Positions 8,254-16,406 of a stretch of 64,000 nucleotides of DNA are shown here, one piece after another. A program made the position numbers and the translations under genes. Below the pieces are notes generated by a model. It searched no databases and was not told the origin of the DNA. It saw nothing but the letters and a program-made list of their open reading frames with translations. This DNA is from Salinisphaera sp002433465 (lineage in GTDB: Bacteria > Pseudomonadota > Gammaproteobacteria > Nevskiales > Salinisphaeraceae), in NCBI RefSeq assembly GCF_040361435.1, contig NZ_APNL01000003.1, positions 186,001-250,000 of the forward strand, read 5' to 3'. Each line of letters begins with the position of its first letter. The first letter of the stretch is position 1.

Positions 8254-10113
8254 TTATCTAATCACTGCTGCAGAATTATCAGCCTGCGCAAGATCCCCGA
8301 ATTCCGCGCTCTGCTGAATAAGCTCGTCGTAACTGCCGCGAGCAGCGATTCGTCCGTCGTGGAGCATGAATACTTCGTGACATTTCTGAACCGTGGTCAG
8401 GCGATGGGCGATGACAATGAGCGTACGACCGCCGCGCATGGCATCGAGTTCGTTGACGATACGACGCTCGGTTTCGTTGTCCAGCGCGGACGTGGCCTCA
8501 TCCAGCACGATAACGGCCGGATCGTGATACAACGCGCGGGCAATACCGATGCGCTGGCGTTGACCGCCGGAAACGCGAACCCCGCGTTCTCCGACAATGG
8601 TGTCGTAGCCGTCCGGCAACTTGTTAGTAATAAACTCGTGGATATTTGCGATGCGCGCGGCGCGTTCGACGGCGCTGTGGTCGATTTCGGCTTCCGCAAG
8701 ACCATAGGCAATGTTGCTGGAGATGGTGCTATCGGTCAGGTAAATATCTTGCGGGACATAGCCGAGATTGGCCTGCCACTGGCTGCGATTTTCTTCAGTC
8801 AGCACGGTGCCGTCGATAAGTATTTCGCCGGCGCTGGGTTCAAGCAGGCCCAGGATGATATCAGCCAAGGTTGTCTTGCCGGCGCCGGTTTGGCCAGTGA
8901 GCGCGACAAAACTGTTGCACGGGATAGTCAGGGTGATGGCGTCGAGCGACGGCGCGCTGGTATTGGGATAGTGATAAGTAAGATTACGCAACTGGATTGT
9001 TTGGTCGAAGACCAGTTTTACCGGTTCGTGAGGGCTGGTAGCGACATTGGATTCGGGCAGCGTCTGCGAAGGTCCGCTAGCCGCTTGCGCAGGCGGCTGA
9101 TGCGCGGTCAAGTCCTTCTGCAGAGTGTCCAGCACGGATTGATTGAACCGCCACTGCGCAAAGCCTTGATAGATATTCTGCAGCGCCGGCAACAGGCGAT
9201 AGCCGGCCACAACAAACGCGCTGGCCAGCGGTAGTGCTGATTGCAGCCCCTGGCCACTGGCCAGCAGGTAAAGCATGGCAGCCATGACAATGCCGAACGC
9301 CAAGCCTTCGATGGCATAGCGCGGGACTTGAGCCAACACTTGACTTTTGGCCATGGCGTTGGCAAATGTCCTTGCGGCAGGGTCGTAGCGATGGATGAAG
9401 TGGGCTTCCCGATTAAGCACCTTCACTTCCTTGACGCTGCCAAACGCCTCACCCACGGCCTTGAACCGCTCGGTGTTCGCTGCCATTCGTGTTCGTCCGG
9501 TACGCAGCAACACGCGTCGAATAGTAAGATAAACCAGCAGATAAGCGCAGCCGAAGATGAGTGTTACGGCTAACGCCAGTAGCGGTTCCAGCCAGAAGAG
9601 AAAACCGACGATCATCGCCGCGGTGATACCAAAGGCCAGCGCCTTAAGCGCTGGCATGAGGACGCCGTTAGCGAACTGCTGGGATTCGATGAGGATGTTC
9701 TTGCCGGTCTCCGCGGAATTGCGGTTGAGGAAAGTCTCGTAGGGCTGGTTCAGGTAGCCTTCCAGCAGGCGCGCCGAGATACGTCGCTGTACGCCCCAGG
9801 AAAAACGCGTCATCAACCAGATGGTAAGCGCAGTGACAACATTACTAAGAACAAGGATCGCGAGTAGTACGCTGCCGATGAGGATTAGAAAGCCATTGAC
9901 CGACGCGAAACCCAGCACGGTATAGAGCCAGTCGAGCGCGGCGTTGGTGTGAACGTGTTCCGGGTTCGACAGCAACGAGACGAAAGGCAGGATCACGCCG
10001 ACGCCGGCCATTTGCATGATGCCCATGGTGAACATGGCCGCCAGCACGCCGGCGAAGCGCACGCGTTCGGCGGGCGAGAACAAGGCTAGCATTTGGCGGA
10101 GGGGTCGAAACAT
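8254..10113 (-). CDS. ABC transporter, fused permease/ATPase (PglK/MsbA-like)
   Basis: A 619-residue half-transporter. The N-terminal 330 residues hold about six transmembrane helices (ABC type I exporter fold). The C-terminal ATPase has Walker A GQTGAGKTT at about 407-415, signature VSGGQRQRIGIARAL near 515 and Walker B AVIVLDEATS near 532. The protein resembles PglK/WlaB-type flippases that move lipid-linked oligosaccharides across the inner membrane using ATP. It works as a homodimer in that family. A Pro/Gln/Ser-rich linker (about 340-375) joins the two halves. It lies between wzc and the sugar-modifying genes, so it probably translocates the repeat unit in place of, or alongside, a Wzx flippase, which is not seen in the window. 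Confidence 0.88.
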   Translation of the reverse strand: MFRPLRQMLALFSPAERVRFAGVLAAMFTMGIMQMAGVGVILPFVSLLSNPEHVHTNAALDWLYTVLGFASVNGFLILIGSVLLAILVLSNVVTALTIWLMTRFSWGVQRRISARLLEGYLNQPYETFLNRNSAETGKNILIESQQFANGVLMPALKALAFGITAAMIVGFLFWLEPLLALAVTLIFGCAYLLVYLTIRRVLLRTGRTRMAANTERFKAVGEAFGSVKEVKVLNREAHFIHRYDPAARTFANAMAKSQVLAQVPRYAIEGLAFGIVMAAMLYLLASGQGLQSALPLASAFVVAGYRLLPALQNIYQGFAQWRFNQSVLDTLQKDLTAHQPPAQAASGPSQTLPESNVATSPHEPVKLVFDQTIQLRNLTYHYPNTSAPSLDAITLTIPCNSFVALTGQTGAGKTTLADIILGLLEPSAGEILIDGTVLTEENRSQWQANLGYVPQDIYLTDSTISSNIAYGLAEAEIDHSAVERAARIANIHEFITNKLPDGYDTIVGERGVRVSGGQRQRIGIARALYHDPAVIVLDEATSALDNETERRIVNELDAMRGGRTLIVIAHRLTTVQKCHEVFMLHDGRIAARGSYDELIQQSAEFGDLAQADNSAAVIR

Positions 10114-10174
10114 GCGGTTTTGGATGGAGCTTTTTGGATTGGATGAACGGTCAGTTCGCGGCAGTTATCAGCAT

Positions 10175-10207
10175 GTCAGTTTACGGCTTTAGCCTAAACC
10201 GACCTAC
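10175..10207. repeat. Palindromic intergenic repeat, left-arm type (diverged)
   Basis: The core GTTTACGGC-TTTA-GCCTAAAC folds as a hairpin and ends CGACCTAC. It is a diverged single arm of the composite repeat described at 31091-31210 and lies between the ABC transporter and wzc genes. Confidence 0.5.
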
Positions 10208-10232
10208 TTAAGCGGAGTGCAAACCCTTAGCG

Positions 10233-12443
10233 CTAGTATTGATAGGCGTAGTAACCATACTTACTGTAACCATATCGACGTCGATCAATCCGCAGACCGT
10301 TGAAGATAGCGCCCGTAAGTTTCAAATCGTCGCGATGCATACGACGAACCGCCTGGTCGACTTCGTGGCCCGTGCTGTGTTCGCTACGGACGACGAGGAA
10401 GGTCGCTGCAACGTGATTGGCTACGATGTTAGCGTCCGTGACGTTGAGCACCGGCGGCAAGTCGAACAGCACGTAGTCGTACTTGCTTTCCAGCTTTGTT
10501 TTCATCTCGTCGAAATGGCGCGAGATGAGCAGTTCCGCCGGGTTCGGCGGGCGTTTACCTGTCGTGAGAACATCAAGATTCTCGACCTCGGACTTCTGGA
10601 TTGCACCGTCGACGGTCATGTCGCCCGAAAGCACTTCCGAAAAGCCCGGCCCCCGCTCCAGGCCAAACGCGCGGAACAGCTGGCCGCGGCGTAGATCGCC
10701 ATCCACCAGGAGTACACGCGCTCCGGCCTGGGCAATGAGCGCGGCTGTGTTGGCGGCGATAAAGCTCTTGCCGCAGCCCGGCGTCGGGCCGGTAATTGCG
10801 ATGAACTTGGTGTCGCCCTCGATCATGGCGAACTGCAAACTCGTACGCAGGCTACGAATACTTTCAATCGTGGGATCGTCCGGCCGGTTGATGGCCAACA
10901 GATTCAACTGCCCCTTACGATTCGCACTGCCCGCTTCCCAGCTGGAAAACGGCACGGTCGCATAGACCGGCAGGCCGTACTGCGATTCGATTTCGTTGGG
11001 ATCGTCCACTGTGACACGCAGCAGTGCCCTGGTGAGGATCAACAAGATCGCGGCGACGATGCCGCCGATAATCCCGATCATCAGCCAGAGACCACGCTTG
11101 GGCGCGATTTTACCGCCGCTGGCGTACGCGCTATCGACGATATGCGACACGCCGGTAATACCTGCCTTGGTGATTTCCAGGCCCTGGGAGGTGTTCAACA
11201 GCTGCGTATACAGCTGGTTGTTAACCTCCACCTCGCGGCGCAGCTGCAGAAGTTGAGACTCCGCCTTGGGCAGGGTCTTGAGCTGCTCCTGCAGCTCGTT
11301 GCGCTGGCGCACGAGGCTGGCACGCTTTTCGTTGGCCGCCTGCACCTGTGGCGCTTGCTGCGTGAACTCCTGTAGCAGCTCTTGGCGCTGTAGCTCGGTT
11401 TGCGCGATCTGCTGATCGATATTGGTCAGCCGCTGGAATACCGAGTTCGCCTCTGCGCTTAAATCCAGCGTACCGCTTTCAGTCTGATAGTCACGCAGCT
11501 TGGTTTCGGCAAGATCTCGTTCCTCCTTTAGTTCAGGCAACTGCTGCTTGAGGAAGTCGAGCCGGCGCTGGGCCTGCTCCGACTGTTTTTCTACGTTCTG
11601 CTGGATATACGCCGTCATGACCGAATCCAACTGCCGTTCGGCCTCCGCCGGTGAACTGCCCTTGAGGGTCAGGTTCAAAAGACCCGACGCCGGCGGTTGC
11701 TCTACGATCGTAAGCTTGGACTGCAGCCCGCCGATGGCCGCTGGCCGCGGCACGTAGCGCACGTTGAAGTGGGTGCCCGGGTTTGCACGCAGCCCTTCGA
11801 CGAAGATTTTCATCGGGCCAATGCCAGGCGCCCGGCCGGATGCCGTGGTGCCTACCTCGCCTTGCAGAACCTGTTCACCACTACGGGTGAGCAACGTGAA
11901 GCGATTGTCCTCGTTCGCGACGAGCTGAAACGATGCCGAGTTGACGGCATCCGGCAGTTCCATACGGGTGACGTTGACGGACTCGTTGCCCCAGGCATAG
12001 CCACCCAAGAACGGTACGTTCAGGCCGTTCTTGAAATTGGCCGTGACGAAACGAGCCACTGGCTCGCCGATAACCGGGAAATACTCAGGCGCGGCTCGTA
12101 CGCGCAGGTGCAGGTCGTCCACCGCGTCGCCAACGACCGAGCGCGAACGAATAACCGCCGCCTCGGCGGTGACCGCCTTGATCGCTGAACCGCGCGCAGC
12201 CGCCTGCTGCTCCATGAACGCCTGGGGCGCCATGTTCTGGCTTTGCTCGACACGCATGAGCGAGGTGGCCTGGTAGACAGGCGGGGTCTTCCAGGCGAAA
12301 TAAGTCGCGACGATCAGCCCCAGAATCGCGAAGGCCAATATCCACGGCCAGCCGTCAAGCACAATCCCGATGTACTCGCGAATATCGATTTCTTTTTCAT
12401 CGTCGGCCGCGTTGGCATCACGCCGCTCGTCTGTTGCTGCCAA
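10233..12443 (-). CDS. wzc: Polysaccharide co-polymerase / tyrosine autokinase (Wzc-like)
   Basis: A 736-residue inner-membrane protein. The Wzz domain begins with transmembrane helix WPWILAFAILGLIVATYFAW near residue 35. A long periplasmic coiled-coil (about 280-410; QRRLDFLKQQLPELKEERDL) follows, then a GNVR-type segment and a second membrane helix near 450-470. The cytoplasmic BY-kinase has Walker A GPTPGCGKSF near 551, Walker A' LLVDGDLRRG near 577 and Walker B VLFDLPPV near 655. The last 13 residues form a tyrosine cluster (YGYSKYGYYAYQY, seven Tyr), the autophosphorylation site in this family. It controls polymer length and export together with Wza. Its start lies 11 bp after the wza stop; wzb lies just upstream and its product should dephosphorylate the cluster. 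Confidence 0.95.
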   Translation of the reverse strand: MAATDERRDANAADDEKEIDIREYIGIVLDGWPWILAFAILGLIVATYFAWKTPPVYQATSLMRVEQSQNMAPQAFMEQQAAARGSAIKAVTAEAAVIRSRSVVGDAVDDLHLRVRAAPEYFPVIGEPVARFVTANFKNGLNVPFLGGYAWGNESVNVTRMELPDAVNSASFQLVANEDNRFTLLTRSGEQVLQGEVGTTASGRAPGIGPMKIFVEGLRANPGTHFNVRYVPRPAAIGGLQSKLTIVEQPPASGLLNLTLKGSSPAEAERQLDSVMTAYIQQNVEKQSEQAQRRLDFLKQQLPELKEERDLAETKLRDYQTESGTLDLSAEANSVFQRLTNIDQQIAQTELQRQELLQEFTQQAPQVQAANEKRASLVRQRNELQEQLKTLPKAESQLLQLRREVEVNNQLYTQLLNTSQGLEITKAGITGVSHIVDSAYASGGKIAPKRGLWLMIGIIGGIVAAILLILTRALLRVTVDDPNEIESQYGLPVYATVPFSSWEAGSANRKGQLNLLAINRPDDPTIESIRSLRTSLQFAMIEGDTKFIAITGPTPGCGKSFIAANTAALIAQAGARVLLVDGDLRRGQLFRAFGLERGPGFSEVLSGDMTVDGAIQKSEVENLDVLTTGKRPPNPAELLISRHFDEMKTKLESKYDYVLFDLPPVLNVTDANIVANHVAATFLVVRSEHSTGHEVDQAVRRMHRDDLKLTGAIFNGLRIDRRRYGYSKYGYYAYQY

Positions 12444-12454
12444 AATCGTCTCGT

Positions 12455-13708
12455 CTAGTTGTTGTCGTCGCCGATACGGTCGTAGAGGTAATAACTCTGC
12501 GTAAAGGCGTTGAGCGAGGGAAGAATAAGCGCAAGCGCACGGTTGAAGTTCACCAGGCTCGCCGGTGCCGCGAAGACTACGTCGCGCGGCTTGAGTTCAA
12601 ATTGGTTTGCAAGCAGCAGGCCACTCACATCGCTTGCATCGAGCTTGTAAATATTCGGCCTTAGCACCGTTTTGACACCGCCGTCGCGTGCCGGCTGGCT
12701 GTCCACGAACCCGCGAACCACGTATATCGCGCTCGTATTGGCGCTACCAAGGTTCACGCCTCCGGCGTCGGCCATGGCATCGCTAAGCGACATGCCGCCA
12801 GTAGAGTACGGCAGAGCTGTCTGCTTGCTGAACTCACCCACCATGAAGATGCGGTTGGCGCTGTCATCGATGAGCAGTCGATCCCCGGGCTGCAACGGAA
12901 CGGGCCGCCCCGTCGCGTAGATCTGGTTCAGGTCCAGCGGCGTGGATTCGCCGTCGCGTATGAGAATGACATTCTGTACGCCGACGCCACCGCCCTCTTT
13001 CGTGCCGAGCGAGTCGCACTGGTCGAGTGCTTCCAGCACAGTAAGGGTCACGTCGGTAAACGGCACCGTACAAGGCTTGGCGATATCACCCGAAATATAG
13101 ATCCGCTGGCTGCGATACTCGCGTACACGCACGTCCACCTGCGGCTCTCGAATATATTGCGACAGCCCCTTGGAAATACGCTGGCGCAACTCGCGCAACG
13201 TCATGCCCTGGACATTCACTTCACCCACATAAGGGTAGTAAATACTTCCGTCGGCGTTTACCAGTTGGCCTTGCATGCCGTCGCCGCTTGTGGTACCAGC
13301 CGGGTTGGTCAGTTCTGGGTGGCCGAACACAATGACCTGCAGCACATCGCCCGCGCCGATCGTATAGTTCACAACTTCCGAGGGCGCTGTGGACACTCGC
13401 TGCTGGGCTTCGCCCAGTGGTTGGGACGCGGCCAGCTCCTTCTGATGACGGATAAGCCAGGGCGTAATTTGCAGTACGCGCGGCTCGTAATCGATTTCCT
13501 GGTTCGAGAGCTCTTCGTCGTACGTCGCGGCGTTATCGTTGCCGCCGAAGCTGTACCAACTGCCGCTATCCATGGCATCCGAGCTATACCCCGGCAGTGC
13601 GCAACCACTAATGCCAAACAAGCCGCTAATCAGCAGCCCCGCGATCGCGCAGCGCGGCACACCATGACGTGCGCGCCGTTGCGCGCCCCCTTGACCCAAG
13701 TTCGCCAT
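12455..13708 (-). CDS. wza: Polysaccharide export outer-membrane lipoprotein (Wza-like)
   Basis: From the ATG at 13708 the protein has 417 residues. That start is preferred because an AGGGG Shine-Dalgarno sequence lies 7 nt before it; a nearer ATG at 13714 would sit directly on the SD, and the longest frame (13819) adds an unrelated N-terminus. A signal peptide ends in lipobox ISGC with Cys36 as the lipidated residue. The Poly_export domain (VVNYTIGAGDVLQVIVFGHP), then SLBB-type beta-grasp repeats (RIYISGDIAKPCTVPF; IFMVGEFSKQTALPY) follow, with a C-terminal helix that in Wza forms the outer-membrane pore. It should form the octameric export channel for the polymer and dock on Wzc. Confidence 0.93.
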   Translation of the reverse strand: MANLGQGGAQRRARHGVPRCAIAGLLISGLFGISGCALPGYSSDAMDSGSWYSFGGNDNAATYDEELSNQEIDYEPRVLQITPWLIRHQKELAASQPLGEAQQRVSTAPSEVVNYTIGAGDVLQVIVFGHPELTNPAGTTSGDGMQGQLVNADGSIYYPYVGEVNVQGMTLRELRQRISKGLSQYIREPQVDVRVREYRSQRIYISGDIAKPCTVPFTDVTLTVLEALDQCDSLGTKEGGGVGVQNVILIRDGESTPLDLNQIYATGRPVPLQPGDRLLIDDSANRIFMVGEFSKQTALPYSTGGMSLSDAMADAGGVNLGSANTSAIYVVRGFVDSQPARDGGVKTVLRPNIYKLDASDVSGLLLANQFELKPRDVVFAAPASLVNFNRALALILPSLNAFTQSYYLYDRIGDDNN

Positions 13709-13860
13709 GCTCATTCCCCTAAATTTCGTTATCGGGCCGACAGCGCGCACGCGTTGGCTCATACCCCAGCGGAGCCAGTTTACGCGATCTCTGGTATTCA
13801 AACCCCAAAAATTCGGCATCTTTAATTATGACTGGCGATGAAGACTACTTGTGTTCCGCT

Positions 13861-14325
13861 CTAGCCGGTGCCGTGTTTGCCGGTTCCTGCCGGCTGCAAA
13901 CGTGCCAGCCACTGCGCCACACCCTTGTCGATCTCGGCATAGGCGCTTTCGAATACGTCGTCGCTTAGACGATAGGGGTCCACGATGTCCGCGCCGCCGG
14001 TCCAGTGCGATGTAAGAAATACACGACCGCGGCATTCGGGATACTGTGCACACAGCCAGTCTTTCTGCCCAGCTTCCATCACCAGCACCAGCTCGAAGGA
14101 TTGCAGCATGGGGCGGGTGACCTGTTGGCCACGATGCGCTTCCAGCGATAGCCCTTCTCGAACGGCGATTGCCGCGGCCGGGTCGGGCATCTTGCCGCCC
14201 ACCACGGCACCGATACCGGCCGAGGCCACCTGCATTTGCGGGGCGTCGCGGCGCACCAGCCCTTCTGCCAACGGGCTTCGGCAGATATTGCCGGTGCATA
14301 CACAAAGAACGCTTTGGATTTGCAT
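13861..14325 (-). CDS. wzb: Low-molecular-weight protein-tyrosine phosphatase (Wzb-like)
   Basis: A 154-residue cytoplasmic phosphatase. The catalytic loop CTGNICRSP (C-x5-R-S; Cys9, Arg15) is near the N-terminus, and the general-acid motif DIVDPYR is near residue 115. Length is normal for Wzb/Etp enzymes (about 147 in E. coli). It should remove phosphate from the C-terminal tyrosine cluster of Wzc and so cycle the polymerase complex. It is the first gene of the leftward wzb-wza-wzc group; 152 bp separate it from wza. No strong Shine-Dalgarno sequence is seen before the ATG. Confidence 0.93.
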   Translation of the reverse strand: MQIQSVLCVCTGNICRSPLAEGLVRRDAPQMQVASAGIGAVVGGKMPDPAAAIAVREGLSLEAHRGQQVTRPMLQSFELVLVMEAGQKDWLCAQYPECRGRVFLTSHWTGGADIVDPYRLSDDVFESAYAEIDKGVAQWLARLQPAGTGKHGTG

Positions 14326-14438
14326 AGTCGAAGGGATTCAGGGGAATTCAGTCACAGGTGCTGGCCGTACATAGCCCGCGCCGGACCCAGCGCACTCGCA
14401 AGATACGCTGATATGCCGGCGTGGCGATGGCTACCGGT

Positions 14439-14930
14439 TTACGGCGTGATGTTCGCCTCGCCGCGCAGGTTGCCCAGCTGGTCGACCACGCGCACCTTGT
14501 CGTATTCGCCTGCCGGCGGGCGAATGGCCACGCAGGAGGCAATCAACGCCTGGCTGACGGCCGCGTCCAAGCGCGGTGCCTTCCACTCCATACCAATGGT
14601 GAGCGTGTCGTTTTCGATGGCCGTTTTGTTCTTGTCCAGCGCGACCGAATAACCGCCGGTCGGGCGTTGCCCCATTTCCACGACGACTACGCCGTTGGGC
14701 GACGCCATGCTCGGGCTGAATTCGCTGATGCTGCGATAGTCGATCCAGTTGCCGAACTCGGTGGCGTTATCGAAATACAGGGCGTTGGAATCCTGCGAGG
14801 TGGTGCCGCAGTACTGGCTTTCGCCGATAACCTTCGCGCTCGGGCCACCACGGCCGGGGCCAAGGGCACAGCCGGCCAGAACGAGTACCAGCAAACCGGA
14901 AAACAGCGATCGCGTCATGGGTAAAAACAT
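14439..14930 (-). CDS. Lipoprotein with PrcB-like C-terminal domain
   Basis: A protein of 163 residues (159 if the internal ATG at 14918 is used). A signal peptide ends in lipobox LAGC (Cys21), so it should be an outer-membrane or periplasmic lipoprotein. The C-terminal 90 residues contain the PrcB-type pattern VVVEMGQRPTGGYSVAL followed by LTIGMEWKAPRLDAAVSQAL. That domain is named from a protease complex subunit and is often a small lipoprotein of unknown role in Proteobacteria. It is the first gene outside the polysaccharide group, and a link to it is not shown. Neither candidate start has a clear ribosome-binding site. Confidence 0.68.
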   Translation of the reverse strand: MFLPMTRSLFSGLLVLVLAGCALGPGRGGPSAKVIGESQYCGTTSQDSNALYFDNATEFGNWIDYRSISEFSPSMASPNGVVVVEMGQRPTGGYSVALDKNKTAIENDTLTIGMEWKAPRLDAAVSQALIASCVAIRPPAGEYDKVRVVDQLGNLRGEANITP

Positions 14931-15287
14931 TCGGTTGATCGATTAAAGCGGATTTCGGAATGCCGCGAAGCCTAGCATGAGGCGGCGGCGGTCGGATATG
15001 AACGCAGCGCGGGTATCGGCCGTTGGACGGGAAAGTTTCGGGTGGGCTGGGTTGCCGCTGGTGGGGATGGTTGGGCTGGGATACGTCGAACCTGCGCTGT
15101 AGCGATTTTGCAGCCTTACGGATTCGAATAGGTATTGCGGGCTTCGTTCTTTGTTGGATTACGCTGCGCTAATCTAACCTACGAGCTGGGTTCTTTGTTG
15201 CGTTACTCTTGGCTAACCCACCTAGGGTTCGGCTTGATGTTCACCCTCAACTGCTAGTATGCAAGTGCAAACATAGGTTCGTGCGAC
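14931..15287. other. Intergenic region with one palindromic repeat
   Basis: No gene is seen. The stretch has G-rich imperfect repeats (GGGCTGGGTTGCC, GGTTGGGCTGGGATACG) near 15045-15085, the palindromic repeat at 15153-15182 followed by a degenerate copy, and a possible weak promoter (TTGATG at 15234, TAGTAT at 15255, 15-nt spacer) before the small membrane-protein pair. Confidence 0.5.
15153..15182. repeat. Palindromic repeat, right-arm type
   Basis: GTTGGATTA and TAATCTAAC arms around CGCTGCGC, ending in CTAC: one mismatch from the right arm of the composite repeat. A more degenerate copy follows directly (about 15198-15222). Confidence 0.75.
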
Positions 15288-15496
15288 ATGTCTAAGCTAG
15301 ACGGCCTTAAAGAAGAGCTCGCCTATCTCAAGCTATGGCTCGGGATCATGTGATCGGCTGGCTTCTGACGAGCGCACATACAGCAAGCTGGTTCTTATCG
15401 CTCGGTGGCTTCATAGCACTGGCATCAATTGCCGCCGGATGCACTGCGCTTCACCGGCAGATTGGAGTCAAAATCAGAGAAATTTCGGAGTTATAG
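15288..15496 (+). pseudogene. Frameshifted small membrane-protein gene
   Basis: The ATG at 15288 opens MSKLDGLKEELAYLKLWLGIM and stops at TGA 15351-15353. A second frame beginning with GTG at 15350 continues for 48 codons: VIGWLLTSAHTASWFLSLGG, then FIALASIAAGCTALHRQIGV and a charged tail, ending at TAG 15494. Joined, they give an amphipathic N-terminus, two hydrophobic segments and a basic/acidic tail, the layout of a widespread roughly 70-residue hypothetical membrane protein that I recall as reading GI..VTDISL.GWL at this point. A deletion of a few codons that is not a multiple of three best explains the break; a sequencing error or programmed frameshift are less likely alternatives. The downstream 28-codon gene is intact. 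Confidence 0.6.
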
Positions 15497-15498
15497 CT

Positions 15499-15585
15499 AT
15501 GGAAGTATTAATGGCGATAGTCCTCGTCGCGGGCGCCGGGTTTCTCACGTACTTAGCCCTGGATGCCGTGCGCCGCACCAAATAG
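15499..15585 (+). CDS. 28-residue single-helix membrane peptide
   Basis: ATG at 15499 to TAG at 15583, 28 codons: a hydrophobic helix MEVLMAIVLVAGAGFLTYLA followed by a short basic end LDAVRRTK. A GGAG Shine-Dalgarno sequence lies 8 nt before the ATG, inside the end of the preceding broken gene; the two reading frames are 2 bp apart. The pair (about 70-residue membrane protein plus about 28-residue peptide) looks like a conserved mini-operon. Its function is unknown to me; resemblance to small toxic or stress peptides is superficial. It stays intact while its partner is frameshifted. Confidence 0.55.
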   Translation: MEVLMAIVLVAGAGFLTYLALDAVRRTK

Positions 15586-15588
15586 AAT

Positions 15589-15700
15589 ACCGGCAGGCCG
15601 TGAGCCAACGTGGGCGCGCCGCGTTGGCAATTCCAAGCGCGGTGGCCCGATTGCCGTTGCGGGCTGCGTTCCATGTTGGATTAAGCTGCGCTAATCCACC
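15589..15700. repeat. Composite palindromic repeat (degenerate copy)
   Basis: The left arm is reduced to a GGCAGGCCGTGAGCCAAC-like sequence (15591-15609); the right arm GTTGGATTAAGCTGCGCTAA lies at 15675-15694. It sits 4 bp after the 28-residue peptide gene and 7 bp from the end of the convergent 49-codon frame, so both genes end at the repeat. Confidence 0.6.
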
Positions 15701-15706
15701 GACGCC

Positions 15707-15856
15707 CTATTCCGATGTCAGCAGTTCCTTCAAGCGCGCCGTCCCCACGGCGCAGCCATCGCCGAGTAAACGTTGCCGCACGCCAACCAGGTGATGATCT
15801 TCTTTGTCCACGAGCGCGATGATCTGTGCCAGCCGGAGCCGACTGTCTGGGTTCAA
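15707..15856 (-). CDS. 49-residue protein coupled to nucleotidyltransferase gene
   Basis: A frame starting with TTG at 15856 overlaps the nucleotidyltransferase stop as TTGA, and ends at TAG 15709-15707. It reads (M)NPDSRLRLAQIIALVDKEDH, then HLVGVRQRLLGDGCAVGTAR and a short end. Overlap and hydrophobic/charged periodicity favour real translation by coupling. Nucleotidyltransferases of the MNT type are normally paired with a larger HEPN-type partner (about 110-140 residues); this frame is much shorter and ends beside a repeat, so it may be a truncated partner or an unrelated small gene. I do not recognise it by sequence. Confidence 0.42.
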   Translation of the reverse strand: MNPDSRLRLAQIIALVDKEDHHLVGVRQRLLGDGCAVGTARLKELLTSE

Positions 15857-16152
15857 AGCGGCACCCCGGTTCGACGCGCTTCGGCATCGATAGCACGTAA
15901 GGGATGGCGGCCATCATAGACCACGATATCGATTCGCCGCTCGCCCAAACGGCGTAGCAAACGCGCGTGAAGTTGCAATTCGTGATCAAGCAGCTCAGCG
16001 GCGTCGCCGATGCTTTCTATGTGCAGGTCGATATCACCACCGCGGGCCTCGTCATCCACGCGTGAGCCGAACAGCCGAACGCGGGCGTTCGGCCCGAATA
16101 CGCGTGAGACTTCTTCGCGGATCGCGTTTCGCTGGTCATCAGTCAGACGCAT
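15853..16152 (-). CDS. MNT-type nucleotidyltransferase domain protein
   Basis: A 99-residue protein with the minimal nucleotidyltransferase fold: LFGSRVDDEARGGDIDLHIE at about residues 28-47, giving the G-S-R and D40-x-D42 motif, and a third acidic strand RIDIVVYDG near 75. These stand-alone domains are typically the antitoxin half of HEPN/MNT toxin-antitoxin pairs; the MNT protein AMPylates and silences the HEPN RNase. A full HEPN partner is missing: upstream is a repeat and downstream only the overlapping 49-codon frame. Other roles are possible, so the antitoxin assignment is inference. Confidence 0.8.
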   Translation of the reverse strand: MRLTDDQRNAIREEVSRVFGPNARVRLFGSRVDDEARGGDIDLHIESIGDAAELLDHELQLHARLLRRLGERRIDIVVYDGRHPLRAIDAEARRTGVPL

Positions 16153-16253
16153 ACGCTCTCCTGGTTCGCGTTATTTACGACGACAGATCATTGGCGCGCC
16201 GGTGTATCAGATGATACCTCACGACGGCGACCGTCTTCGTTTGCGTTGGCCGC

Positions 16254-16383
16254 GTAGGTTGGGCTAGGCCGAAGGCCGTAAGCCAACATGGGGCCGCGTT
16301 GTGGCCGGTTGATACTTTGCGGCTTGAAATCGGCTCCCGTGGCTGCGTTCTTTGTTGGGTTACGCTTCGCTAACTCAACCTAC
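16254..16383. repeat. Composite palindromic repeat, full copy
   Basis: The left arm GTAGGTTGGGCTAGGCCGAA continues to GGCCGTAAGCCAAC (16254-16287); the right arm GTTGGGTTACGCTTCGCTAA continues to CTCAACCTAC (16354-16383). Ends GTAGGTTGG and CAACCTAC are inverted. It lies between the nucleotidyltransferase and the antitoxin genes. Confidence 0.8.
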
Positions 16384-16406
16384 CGGCAACGTCACATGCC
16401 GCCCTG

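Noticed and set aside
13709..14440. JUMPstart/ops element upstream of the polysaccharide genes
   Set aside because: The GGCGGTAG core was not found on the leftward strand ahead of wzb or wza.
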